Shown here in pieces: positions 1-5,865 of a stretch of 5,865 nucleotides of DNA. A program made the translations under genes and the position numbers. Each line of letters opens with the position of its first letter. The first letter of the stretch is position 1. The DNA is from Candidatus Sulfotelmatobacter sp. (GTDB lineage: Bacteria > Acidobacteriota > Terriglobia > Terriglobales > Acidobacteriaceae): positions 1 through 5,865 of the forward strand of contig JASIEN010000176.1 in the NCBI GenBank assembly GCA_030045935.1, given 5' to 3'. The notes under the pieces were generated by a model. It ran no database searches. It was not told the origin of the DNA and saw only the letters and a list, made by a program, of their open reading frames with translations.

Positions 1-40
1 CGATGTGCTGCAGGAAATGCATAGGCCGTAGCCGAGGCTA

Positions 41-59
41 AGCTGATCTGAATTCAGCT
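41..59. repeat. Short inverted repeat upstream of the hydrolase gene
   Basis: AGCTGA (41-46) is matched by TCAGCT (54-59), and within it CTGAATTCAG (48-57) is a perfect 10-base palindrome. No T-rich tract follows, so it does not look like an intrinsic terminator. It lies just upstream of the -10-like hexamer of the next gene, so an operator role is possible, but nothing else supports that and a chance palindrome is equally likely. Confidence 0.25.
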
Positions 60-81
60 ATCGCGCGTCTCGGTTCTCCCG

Positions 82-87
82 TATACT
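82..87 (+). promoter_or_regulatory. Possible -10 element for the hydrolase gene
   Basis: TATACT matches the sigma-70 -10 consensus at five of six positions and would place transcription start near 94, giving a leader of about 26 bases. No recognisable -35 hexamer lies 16-18 bases upstream and there is no extended -10 TG, so the call is weak. Confidence 0.3.
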
Positions 88-108
88 CCTGTATTCAATC
101 GTTTCAAT

Positions 109-113
109 AGGAG
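109..113 (+). promoter_or_regulatory. Ribosome binding site, hydrolase gene
   Basis: AGGAG lies seven bases before the ATG at 121. This is strong Shine-Dalgarno complementarity at good spacing, and it supports the start at 121, which also begins a signal-peptide-like segment. Confidence 0.7.
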
Positions 114-120
114 TCGCCAC

Positions 121-180
121 ATGGGAAAGCTGGCTGTACTCTTCTGCGCTGAACTTTCGTTTTCGCTCTTTGCCGCAGCT
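121..180 (+). other. Signal peptide coding segment
   Basis: The first 20 residues have a single early Lys, a hydrophobic stretch and a small-residue cleavage region ending AAA before Gln21, consistent with signal peptidase I. Cys9 is not in a lipobox (Phe precedes it), so a lipoprotein is unlikely. Glu11 within the core is atypical, which lowers confidence. Confidence 0.65.
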
Positions 181-2298
181 CAAACCATCACGGTGGATAT
201 TTCCCATCCGACCAACCATTTCATTCCTAGGGAGACCCTGGGGGCAGGAGTCGACCGCATCTCGGTCGAGGCGATTGACAAAGACCTTCTGCAGCCGAAT
301 TTGGCAAGAACTCAGGAATCCGGCTGGCAACCGGTTTCGTATCGGCAGAACACGGAACTTGCCGTTGAAGCCTGGCACTGGAATCCGCGGGGAACGTGGA
401 GCGATCCCAGCGGCAAGGGTTATTTCACCGGTTCCGCTGTTCCTGCCGAAATCATTCGCTACTCCTACGGCTATCCATTGCCGCGCCGTGGATTCACACG
501 CAACGACGGCACAGACAACGTCGGGTTTTCCCGTCTGACCGACGGCGATCTCAACACGTTTTGGAAAAGCAATCCTTATCTCACGCAACGATACACAGGG
601 GAAAGCGATGCGCTGCATCCACAGTGGGTGGTTATTGATCTGGAACAGCCGCAGCAGGTGAATAGCATTCGCATCGCCTGGGCCGAGCCTTACGCGCGTC
701 GCTATGCCGTGCAGTATTGGACTGGAGAAGACCCGATTCGAGCGCCAACGAAAGGGGAATGGCACACATTTCCGCAAGGTAGTGTCGGAGATGGAAAAGG
801 TGGTACGGTCACGATCAAATTGAGCAGCGCGGCGATAACCGTGCGCTACGTCCGCATGTGGATGACGGAATCTTCGAACACCTGTACTGCCGACGGGCCA
901 TCAGATCCTCGCAACTGCGTCGGCTACGCTATCCGCGAAATCTATCTCGGCACACTCACTGAGGATGGCTTGTTCCATGATCTAGTGCGGCATACTCCCG
1001 ATCAGGAGCAGACCGCAACGTGGTGCTCGTCAGTCGATCCCTGGCATCAGCCGTCTGATCTGGGATCAACGAAGCAGGCGCAGATGGGATTCGACCTGTT
1101 CTTCACCAGTGGGGTCACGCGTGGTCTGCCGGCGATGATTCCCGTTGCGGTGCTTTACGACACCCCCAACAACGCGGCCGCTGAAATTGCTTATCTGAAA
1201 GAGCGTGGGTATCCAGTTTCATACGTGGAGATGGGCGAGGAGGCCGATGGCCAGTACACGCTGCCTGAAGACTACGGGGCGCTATACCTGCAATACGCGA
1301 CAGCGCTTCACCGCGTCGATCTTTCGTTGAAACTGGGCGGACCTTCGTTTACCGGTGAGAACAAAGATATTGAAACGTGGCCGGATGCGAATGGGAAAAG
1401 TTCGTGGACTGGCCGTTTTATCGATTACCTGAAAGAGCATGGCCGGTTAAATGATCTGGCTTTCTTTTCTTTCGAGCATTATCCGTATGAGGGCTGCAAA
1501 ACGCCCTGGGGAATGCTTTATGACGAGACCGAACTGGTCACCCACATCATGCAAATCTGGCGTGAAGACGGCGTTCCGGCGGAAACGCCGCTGTTTATCA
1601 CGGAGGGAAATCTTTCCTCCGCTGCGAGCGAGACTTATCAGGATATTTTTGCCGGAATCTGGCTGGCCGACTACATTGGGTCATTTTTGACCGCGGGTGG
1701 GAAGGGCGTTTATTTCTTTCACTATCTGCCGCTGCAAATGGAACCGGGATGCAATTCTTCTCCCGGCACCTTTGGAATGTTTACGGTCGATGCCAATTAT
1801 CAGATTCAGCAGCCGCTGGCGCAGTTTTCTGTGGCGCAGTTGATCAATTTGGAGTGGGCGCAATTTGCGGGCGGCGAGCATCAAGTCTTTTCGGCGGCAA
1901 GCGATGTGAATGACGGCTCCGGCCACGCCCTGGTGACGGCGTACGCCGTGAAACGGCCGGACGGACAATGGTCGGTCATGGCGGTGAATCGTGACCAGCT
2001 GAATCCACACCGAGTCAGAATCAAATTTCAAGAATCTTCCAATCAAGACAGCGCATTTGCCGGGGCAGTCGAAATTTCCAATTTTGGCAGCGGGCAGTAT
2101 CAATGGCATCCGGCGCAAACTCGATTTATGGCGCATGCGGAGATCAGCGGCAAGCCTACGATTGTGACCACAACTCAGGGGTGGGCCGATCCCGATGGGC
2201 CGATTACTCATAGCCAAGTGAGCGGAGCGAAAGATACCGTTTACGAGCTGCCCGCCGCTTCCGTAACCGTGATTCGCGGCAACGTGGCGGGTCGCTGA
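121..2298 (+). CDS. Secreted discoidin-domain glycoside hydrolase-like protein (clan GH-A fold)
   Basis: Predicted exported carbohydrate-active protein of 725 residues. Residues 1-20 resemble a signal peptide with an AAA-Q cleavage site, although the hydrophobic core is interrupted by Glu11. Residues about 130-278 look like an F5/8 type C (discoidin) module: LTDGDLNTFW near its start, then QWVVIDLEQPQQVNSIRIAW, and RYVRMWM before a closing strand. A TIM barrel of GH39/GH51/GH30 style follows: VSYVEMGEEADG (367-378) aligns with the acid/base motif of such enzymes (E374), FEHYPYEG (451-458) with the conserved beta-6 region, and LFITEGN (491-497) with the nucleophile motif (E495). Residues about 580-725 look like the usual C-terminal beta-sandwich, ending in ELPAASVTVIRG. 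Beta-1 and beta-2 of the barrel seem to lie before the discoidin module (residues 38-93). Family knowledge suggests hydrolysis of a plant or microbial polysaccharide outside the cytoplasm; the substrate and exact GH family cannot be read from the sequence. A good ribosome binding site supports the start. No partner polysaccharide genes are in view. Confidence 0.82.
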   Translation: MGKLAVLFCAELSFSLFAAAQTITVDISHPTNHFIPRETLGAGVDRISVEAIDKDLLQPNLARTQESGWQPVSYRQNTELAVEAWHWNPRGTWSDPSGKGYFTGSAVPAEIIRYSYGYPLPRRGFTRNDGTDNVGFSRLTDGDLNTFWKSNPYLTQRYTGESDALHPQWVVIDLEQPQQVNSIRIAWAEPYARRYAVQYWTGEDPIRAPTKGEWHTFPQGSVGDGKGGTVTIKLSSAAITVRYVRMWMTESSNTCTADGPSDPRNCVGYAIREIYLGTLTEDGLFHDLVRHTPDQEQTATWCSSVDPWHQPSDLGSTKQAQMGFDLFFTSGVTRGLPAMIPVAVLYDTPNNAAAEIAYLKERGYPVSYVEMGEEADGQYTLPEDYGALYLQYATALHRVDLSLKLGGPSFTGENKDIETWPDANGKSSWTGRFIDYLKEHGRLNDLAFFSFEHYPYEGCKTPWGMLYDETELVTHIMQIWREDGVPAETPLFITEGNLSSAASETYQDIFAGIWLADYIGSFLTAGGKGVYFFHYLPLQMEPGCNSSPGTFGMFTVDANYQIQQPLAQFSVAQLINLEWAQFAGGEHQVFSAASDVNDGSGHALVTAYAVKRPDGQWSVMAVNRDQLNPHRVRIKFQESSNQDSAFAGAVEISNFGSGQYQWHPAQTRFMAHAEISGKPTIVTTTQGWADPDGPITHSQVSGAKDTVYELPAASVTVIRGNVAGR

Positions 2299-2334
2299 CG
2301 CGAGGGCCTGCCTCAAAAATAACGAATAAACAAG

Positions 2335-2364
2335 TTGTGAAACGCCGGCACTTGACGATAGAAT
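2335..2364 (+). promoter_or_regulatory. Candidate sigma-70 promoter for the MATE exporter
   Basis: TTGTGA (2335-2340, four of six to the -35 consensus) and TAGAAT (2359-2364, five of six to the -10 consensus) are 18 bases apart. Transcription would start near 2371, leaving an untranslated leader of about 175 bases before the exporter. A TTGACG at 2352-2357 fits -35 better but has no -10 at useful spacing. The call rests on hexamer matching only. Confidence 0.4.
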
Positions 2365-2400
2365 GCCCTAGATCGTTGTGGGGCCCCTGCAATCCCTCTT

Positions 2401-2449
2401 GAGGTTGCGCCGTGATGACAGTACCCAACCCGCGGTAGTTCACCACCTC
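2401..2449 (+). other. Possible structured leader RNA ahead of the exporter
   Basis: Two pairings compete here: GAGGT (2401-2405) with ACCTC (2445-2449), enclosing the segment, and GGTTG (2403-2407) with CAACC (2426-2430). They share bases 2403-2405, so both cannot form fully at once. This is compatible with a switching leader, but stems of five pairs occur by chance. It does not match the conserved cores of riboswitch classes I can recall. Confidence 0.2.
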
Positions 2450-2452
2450 TGA

Positions 2453-2485
2453 GTCCGCCAGTTCGGACGTCTTTTCTATTTCTCT
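2453..2485 (+). terminator. Possible intrinsic terminator or attenuator in the exporter leader
   Basis: GTCCG (2453-2457) pairs with CGGAC (2464-2468) around a six-base loop, and a pyrimidine-rich tract with TTTT at 2472-2475 and TTT at 2479-2481 follows at once. The stem is only five pairs and the T-run is interrupted, so termination would be partial at best. It could end read-through from the hydrolase gene or attenuate the exporter message. Confidence 0.3.
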
Positions 2486-2545
2486 AATTCTTCGGCGGCG
2501 TTTTCGGCTAATTTTGGCCAGGAAACGCAAAGATTGCAGGTATCT

Positions 2546-3979
2546 ATGGACGCGATAGAAGTCAACGTTGTCGCTTCGGAGCAACAGCGCGCGCAACAAT
2601 CTCTGTGGGCCTCGCTGTGGGAGGCCATTCGCGGCTCGCACCAGGATTACACCTCCGGCAGCCTGAACCGCGCGATTTTTCTGCTCGCGGTGCCCATGGT
2701 GCTGGAGATGGTGCTGGAATCGCTGTTTGCCGTTGTCGATGTTTTTTGGGTCGGGCGCCTGGGCGCGAATGCCGTCGCAACTGTTGGCCTTACCGAATCG
2801 ATGTTGAGCCTGGTTTTTTCTGTGGCAATGGGGCTGAGTTTATCGACCACTGCCATGGTCGCGCGGCGTATTGGTGAGAAAGATCCGGAAGACGCGGCTG
2901 TTTCCGGCGTCCAAGCGGTTTTTCTTGGCCTGATCGTCTCGCTTATGGTCGGCCTTCCCTGCCTGATCTGGGCGCCAAATCTATTGCGGCTGATGGGAGC
3001 ATCGCCTGAGATTGTTGCCACTGGCAGCGGCTATACCCGAATTTGCCTGGGCGGCAGCGGCGTAGTACTGCTTTTGTTTCTCAATAACGCGATCTTCCGC
3101 GGCGCGGGGGATGCGGCGATCGCCATGCGGTTGTTGTGGGTTTCGAACATCATCAATCTCGTGCTCGATCCCTGCCTGATCTTCGGCTGGGGGCCGTTTC
3201 CGCGTCTTGGTGTGACCGGCGCGGCTTTGGCAACCTTCACCGGACGCAGCATCGGTGTGATCTATCAGTTCTATCGCTTGCTGCGCGGCACCGAACGCAT
3301 CCGCGTTTTTAGAAGCCAAATTCGGCTGCAAGTGAAAGTGCTTTTGCGCTTGCTGCGCGTTTCGCTGACCGGCATTCTGCAATTTGCCATCGCGCATACG
3401 AGTTGGATCGGCCTGGTGCGTATCGTCAGCCTTTTCGGAGCGGCCTCGGTCGCGGGATATACCATTGCCATCCGCATCGTGGTTTTTGTGATTTTGCCTT
3501 CGTGGGGCCTGAGCAATGCGGCAGCGACCCTGGTGGGACAGAATCTGGGCGCCGGCCATCCCGAGCGCGCCGAAAAAGCGGTATGGCGCACCGGGCTTTA
3601 CAATGTTATTTTTCTCGGGATCATTGGCATTATTTTTATTTGCTTTCCCGAGCCGATTGTCCGCCTGTTCACGCATGATCCTAACGTGGTGCCTTTGGGA
3701 GCGGCCTGTTTACGCATCGTCAGCTATGGAAATCTCGGCTATGCCTATTTCATGGTGATGATTCAGGCGTTCAATGGCGCGGGCGATACGATCACGCCCA
3801 CCATCGTTAACTTTTTCGGCTTCTGGCTGTTCGAGATTCCTCTGGCTTATTGGCTGGCGATTCCCATGGGTTTGCATTCGAGTGGGGTGTTCTTCTCGAT
3901 CGCAGCCGCCGAAAGCGCCATGGCCGCTGCCAGCGCGATTCTGTTCAGGCAGGGGAAGTGGAAGAAGCAGAAAATCTAG
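2546..3979 (+). CDS. MATE family efflux transporter
   Basis: Inner-membrane multidrug and toxin extrusion protein of 477 residues, typical for the family, predicted to export organic cations or other small molecules by antiport with H+ or Na+. About twelve hydrophobic helices are visible in two six-helix halves (roughly residues 46-245 and 270-467). Both halves carry the repeated loop signature: NNAIFRGAGD (180-189) and FNGAGDTITPT (409-419). GWGPFPRLGVTGAA (214-227) and VGQNLGAGHPERA (330-342) are also characteristic, and Asp65 in VVDVFWVG occupies the position of the conserved helix-1 acidic residue. The N-terminal 40 residues are a polar cytoplasmic extension and the C-terminus is basic (GKWKKQKI). 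Start choice: ATG at 2546 has AGG five bases upstream; an in-frame TTG at 2534, with AGGA at 2520-2523, would add four residues and cannot be excluded. The substrate cannot be inferred and no regulator gene is adjacent. The convergent phosphatase gene follows after 102 bases. Confidence 0.95.
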   Translation: MDAIEVNVVASEQQRAQQSLWASLWEAIRGSHQDYTSGSLNRAIFLLAVPMVLEMVLESLFAVVDVFWVGRLGANAVATVGLTESMLSLVFSVAMGLSLSTTAMVARRIGEKDPEDAAVSGVQAVFLGLIVSLMVGLPCLIWAPNLLRLMGASPEIVATGSGYTRICLGGSGVVLLLFLNNAIFRGAGDAAIAMRLLWVSNIINLVLDPCLIFGWGPFPRLGVTGAALATFTGRSIGVIYQFYRLLRGTERIRVFRSQIRLQVKVLLRLLRVSLTGILQFAIAHTSWIGLVRIVSLFGAASVAGYTIAIRIVVFVILPSWGLSNAAATLVGQNLGAGHPERAEKAVWRTGLYNVIFLGIIGIIFICFPEPIVRLFTHDPNVVPLGAACLRIVSYGNLGYAYFMVMIQAFNGAGDTITPTIVNFFGFWLFEIPLAYWLAIPMGLHSSGVFFSIAAAESAMAAASAILFRQGKWKKQKI

Positions 3980-4010
3980 GGGAACTGTTACTGGCAGATT
4001 CACTGCACGC

Positions 4011-4060
4011 GAGATCCCTCGCCCCGCTGGTGAAAGCGCGGGCCTTCGGGATGACCCTGA
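4011..4060. repeat. Imperfect intergenic hairpin, likely dispersed repeat
   Basis: In the gap between convergent genes, ATCCC (4014-4018) pairs with GGGAT (4048-4052), and the GC-rich arms inside (GCCCCGCT at 4021-4028 and AGCGCGGGCC at about 4035-4044) pair with a small bulge around a short loop. The wording, with CCCTCGCCCCGCT on one arm and CTTCGGGATGAC on the other, resembles short repetitive elements scattered between genes in acidobacterial and other environmental genomes; that resemblance is recalled, not computed. The hairpin may also slow transcription from both sides, but there is no T-run for an intrinsic terminator. Confidence 0.5.
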
Positions 4061-4081
4061 GGCGGCACGCCTGCATGCGCG

Positions 4082-5865
4082 CTACCTGGCTCTTGCCAAC
4101 ACTAGCGTGATGTCATCCGGCTGTTCTTTATCGCCGATCCAGTCATCGACGGCGGCCGTTACCACTTGTGTGATTTGCACCAGCGCCAGATGCCGGTTCT
4201 CACTCACCAGTTCGATCAGCCGCTCTTCGCCGAACTCGCCAAACTCGTTTTCCGGTTCGGTCACGCCATCGCTGTAGGCGAGAAAAATCTCGCCGGGATG
4301 CATCTCGACGCAACTTTCATCGTAAGAAACATTGTCCAGCAAGCCGACCACTGTTCCTCCCGCCTCAAGCCTGCGCACAGAACCGTCGCGACCGATCAGG
4401 ATTGGCGGCAGATGGCCACCATTGCTGTAAGTCAGGCAATGCGCATGGCCATCGTAGACGCCAAGAAAAAGCGTCGCGTATTTTTCCGGAGGCGTGCTCT
4501 CATAAAGCTGGTGGTTCAACAACGCAAGCAAGGCTGACGGAGAAAGGTCGATCCCCTCCGGCCACGCAGCCATCATTCTTCCGGCGCCTGCAGCCGCGCC
4601 AACTGCCAGAGGCTCGCGAATCTGCGGCAGGCTTTCCACGCTGTAGGCGCGCACGGCAGAGTGAATGGTCGCCATCAGCAAGGCGGCGGAAATTCCTTTT
4701 CCGCTGATATCGCCTACTGCCAGAATCATCTTGTGGGAGCTGGCCGTCAGAAAGTCGTAGTAGTCTCCGCTGACCGTGCGCGCGGGTCGGCAGAAGCCGT
4801 GCACTTCAAGGGATTCGAGCTGCGTGATTTCGCGCGGAAATAATTGCTCCTGCACTTCCTGCGCGATGGCCAGCTCGCCCTCCAGACGCTGCTTCTCTTT
4901 TTGCTCCAGAATGAGCTTCTCGATGGAGGCCGTCATGGTGTTGAAGGACCCCGAGAGCAGCGCCAACTGGTCTTCTGATTTCACCGGAATCCGGTGGCTG
5001 AAGTCACCGTGGTCGATGTATTTAGTGGCATCGTAGAGCTGGGCTACCACAGAGGTCACGGTGCGCGTCATACGCGTTCCGATGATCAGAGCAATTAGAA
5101 CAATGACTCCGAAGAAAATCAGAATCCCCACCAGGGCATCGCCCCAGACCTGGATAGACTCACCCCAGGCAGCGAACAGATGGTTGTAAAGCACTGAGGG
5201 CCGGGTGCGGACCAGAACTCCAGCGGACGGCAACAGTTCCCCGGTTTCCCAGTCCAAGACCCGCAAGGGCGAAGGGAACGTGACTTCGCGATCGATCCTG
5301 GCAGCCGGAGGTGGCACTTTGCCCACGGTAAAAGCCGTGTGAGGCTCGGTGGCGGAAAATTTCGTCTTGCTTTCGCGGATGGTAAAGTTCGACAGCGTAA
5401 CTTCGCCCATATCAGCCGCGATTTTTTCAACAAATTCCTTGTCGAAGGGCTCGCTGGTCACAACGGTCAGCGTTCTTGATCCCGCGGGGACCACCGTAAC
5501 CGCGCGCAGGTAAAGTCCGTCATGGTCGTGCGTGATTTCACTCAAACCGTCTTTGGCAAACTTGGGGAAAGAGAATGAAGAGGTTGTTTCTTCGCTCACA
5601 GAAAGTAGCTTGTCCCCGTACCAGGCGCTGATTCGGCGGCGGCGCCAGAAGGGATCGCGTTTGCGCAGGCCGGCGAGGAATTCAGCTGTCGGGGCCTGGC
5701 CATGTTCCAGGCGTGCCGCCAGTTCGTTACCCACTACCGCATTGGCTGCCTCCATGCGGTGCAGGTGCGAGTTGATCTCCGACGTCACCATGAAGAGAGC
5801 GAATTGGCCGGCGATAACGTAGAGCGTAATCAAAGTCATCGAGATCAGCAGAATGGCAGGGATGA
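4082..5865 (-). CDS. Membrane sensor / HAMP / SpoIIE-type PP2C serine phosphatase, 5' partial
   Basis: RsbU/SpoIIE-like regulatory phosphatase, expected to dephosphorylate a STAS-domain anti-sigma factor antagonist in a partner-switching pathway. Numbering from the first ATG in view (5837-5839): the end of a first membrane helix (1-19), an extracytoplasmic region of about 210 residues (20-232) that I cannot assign to a family, a second helix (about 234-255), HAMP (about 256-308), a coiled-coil linker (308-332, with EGELAIAQEVQEQLFP), and the phosphatase domain (about 345-585). Metal-binding motifs are intact: SGDYYDF (D359, D362), VGDISGKG (D377), SNGGHLPP, YSDGVTE (D524) and QPDDITL (D575, D576), so it should be active with Mn2+ or Mg2+. 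The ATG at 5837 is not the true start: the frame stays open to the window edge and adds hydrophobic residues (IPAILLIS) that complete the first helix. The gene therefore begins outside the window, as does its promoter. No STAS protein, kinase or sigma factor is in view. Confidence 0.93.
   Translation of the reverse strand, partial: IPAILLISMTLITLYVIAGQFALFMVTSEINSHLHRMEAANAVVGNELAARLEHGQAPTAEFLAGLRKRDPFWRRRRISAWYGDKLLSVSEETTSSFSFPKFAKDGLSEITHDHDGLYLRAVTVVPAGSRTLTVVTSEPFDKEFVEKIAADMGEVTLSNFTIRESKTKFSATEPHTAFTVGKVPPPAARIDREVTFPSPLRVLDWETGELLPSAGVLVRTRPSVLYNHLFAAWGESIQVWGDALVGILIFFGVIVLIALIIGTRMTRTVTSVVAQLYDATKYIDHGDFSHRIPVKSEDQLALLSGSFNTMTASIEKLILEQKEKQRLEGELAIAQEVQEQLFPREITQLESLEVHGFCRPARTVSGDYYDFLTASSHKMILAVGDISGKGISAALLMATIHSAVRAYSVESLPQIREPLAVGAAAGAGRMMAAWPEGIDLSPSALLALLNHQLYESTPPEKYATLFLGVYDGHAHCLTYSNGGHLPPILIGRDGSVRRLEAGGTVVGLLDNVSYDESCVEMHPGEIFLAYSDGVTEPENEFGEFGEERLIELVSENRHLALVQITQVVTAAVDDWIGDKEQPDDITLVLARAR

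Noticed and set aside
2..31. Possible C-terminal tail of an upstream plus-strand gene (reads DVLQEMHRP then stop)
   Set aside because: All three plus frames hit a stop within about 41 bases, and nine codons are too few to show that any of them is coding.
58..777. Open frame of 239 codons on the minus strand
   Set aside because: It lies almost entirely antisense to the hydrolase gene, and its translation shows no domain, signal or family likeness. The plus-strand frame has clear domain motifs.
2302..2314. GAGG/CCTC hairpin just after the hydrolase stop codon as a terminator
   Set aside because: The stem has only four pairs and is followed by A-rich, not T-rich, sequence on the coding strand, so it is not a convincing intrinsic terminator.
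2204..2641. Open frame of 145 codons on the minus strand spanning the hydrolase-exporter gap
   Set aside because: It overlaps the ends of both genes, is rich in Arg, and has no recognisable family. It looks like an antisense shadow; conservation in relatives would be needed to revive it.
121..3979. Hydrolase and exporter as one operon
   Set aside because: The gap is 235-247 bases with promoter-like hexamers and a terminator-like hairpin, and the functions are not obviously linked. Co-transcription is not supported.
3774..4277. Plus-strand open frame of 167 codons crossing the convergent gap
   Set aside because: It overlaps the exporter and the phosphatase in shadow frames and runs through the repeat-like hairpin, a known source of spurious ORFs.

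Overview
This is an ordinary chromosomal stretch with three large genes and short intergenic gaps. Moderate-to-high GC, the style of the secreted glycoside hydrolase, the SpoIIE-type phosphatase with a long sensor, and a repeat-like intergenic hairpin together suggest an Acidobacteriota soil bacterium (Terriglobia/Koribacter-like). That assignment is an inference from protein and repeat style; no marker gene is present.

Layout: positions 1-120 are non-coding or the tail of an unseen upstream gene, with a small palindrome, a weak -10 match and a good ribosome binding site. Positions 121-2298 (+) encode a secreted protein of 725 residues in which a discoidin (F5/8 type C) module appears to sit inside a clan GH-A type TIM barrel, followed by a beta-sandwich tail. 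Positions 2299-2545 form a 247-base gap with a plausible promoter and a long possible leader containing a hairpin followed by a T-rich tract. Positions 2546-3979 (+) encode a 12-helix MATE-family exporter. Positions 3980-4081 are a convergent gap carrying an imperfect hairpin that looks like a dispersed repeat. Positions 4082-5865 (-) encode a membrane sensor / HAMP / SpoIIE-type PP2C phosphatase whose start lies beyond the right edge of the window.

The three genes do not form an obvious pathway. The hydrolase and exporter share a strand but are separated by 235-247 bases with their own promoter-like signal, and the phosphatase is convergent. No RNA gene, CRISPR array, insertion sequence, integrase or toxin-antitoxin pair is visible, and no convincing new multi-gene system was found. 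The points most worth a second look are the domain insertion and altered catalytic motif in the hydrolase, the exporter's leader, and the intergenic repeat.
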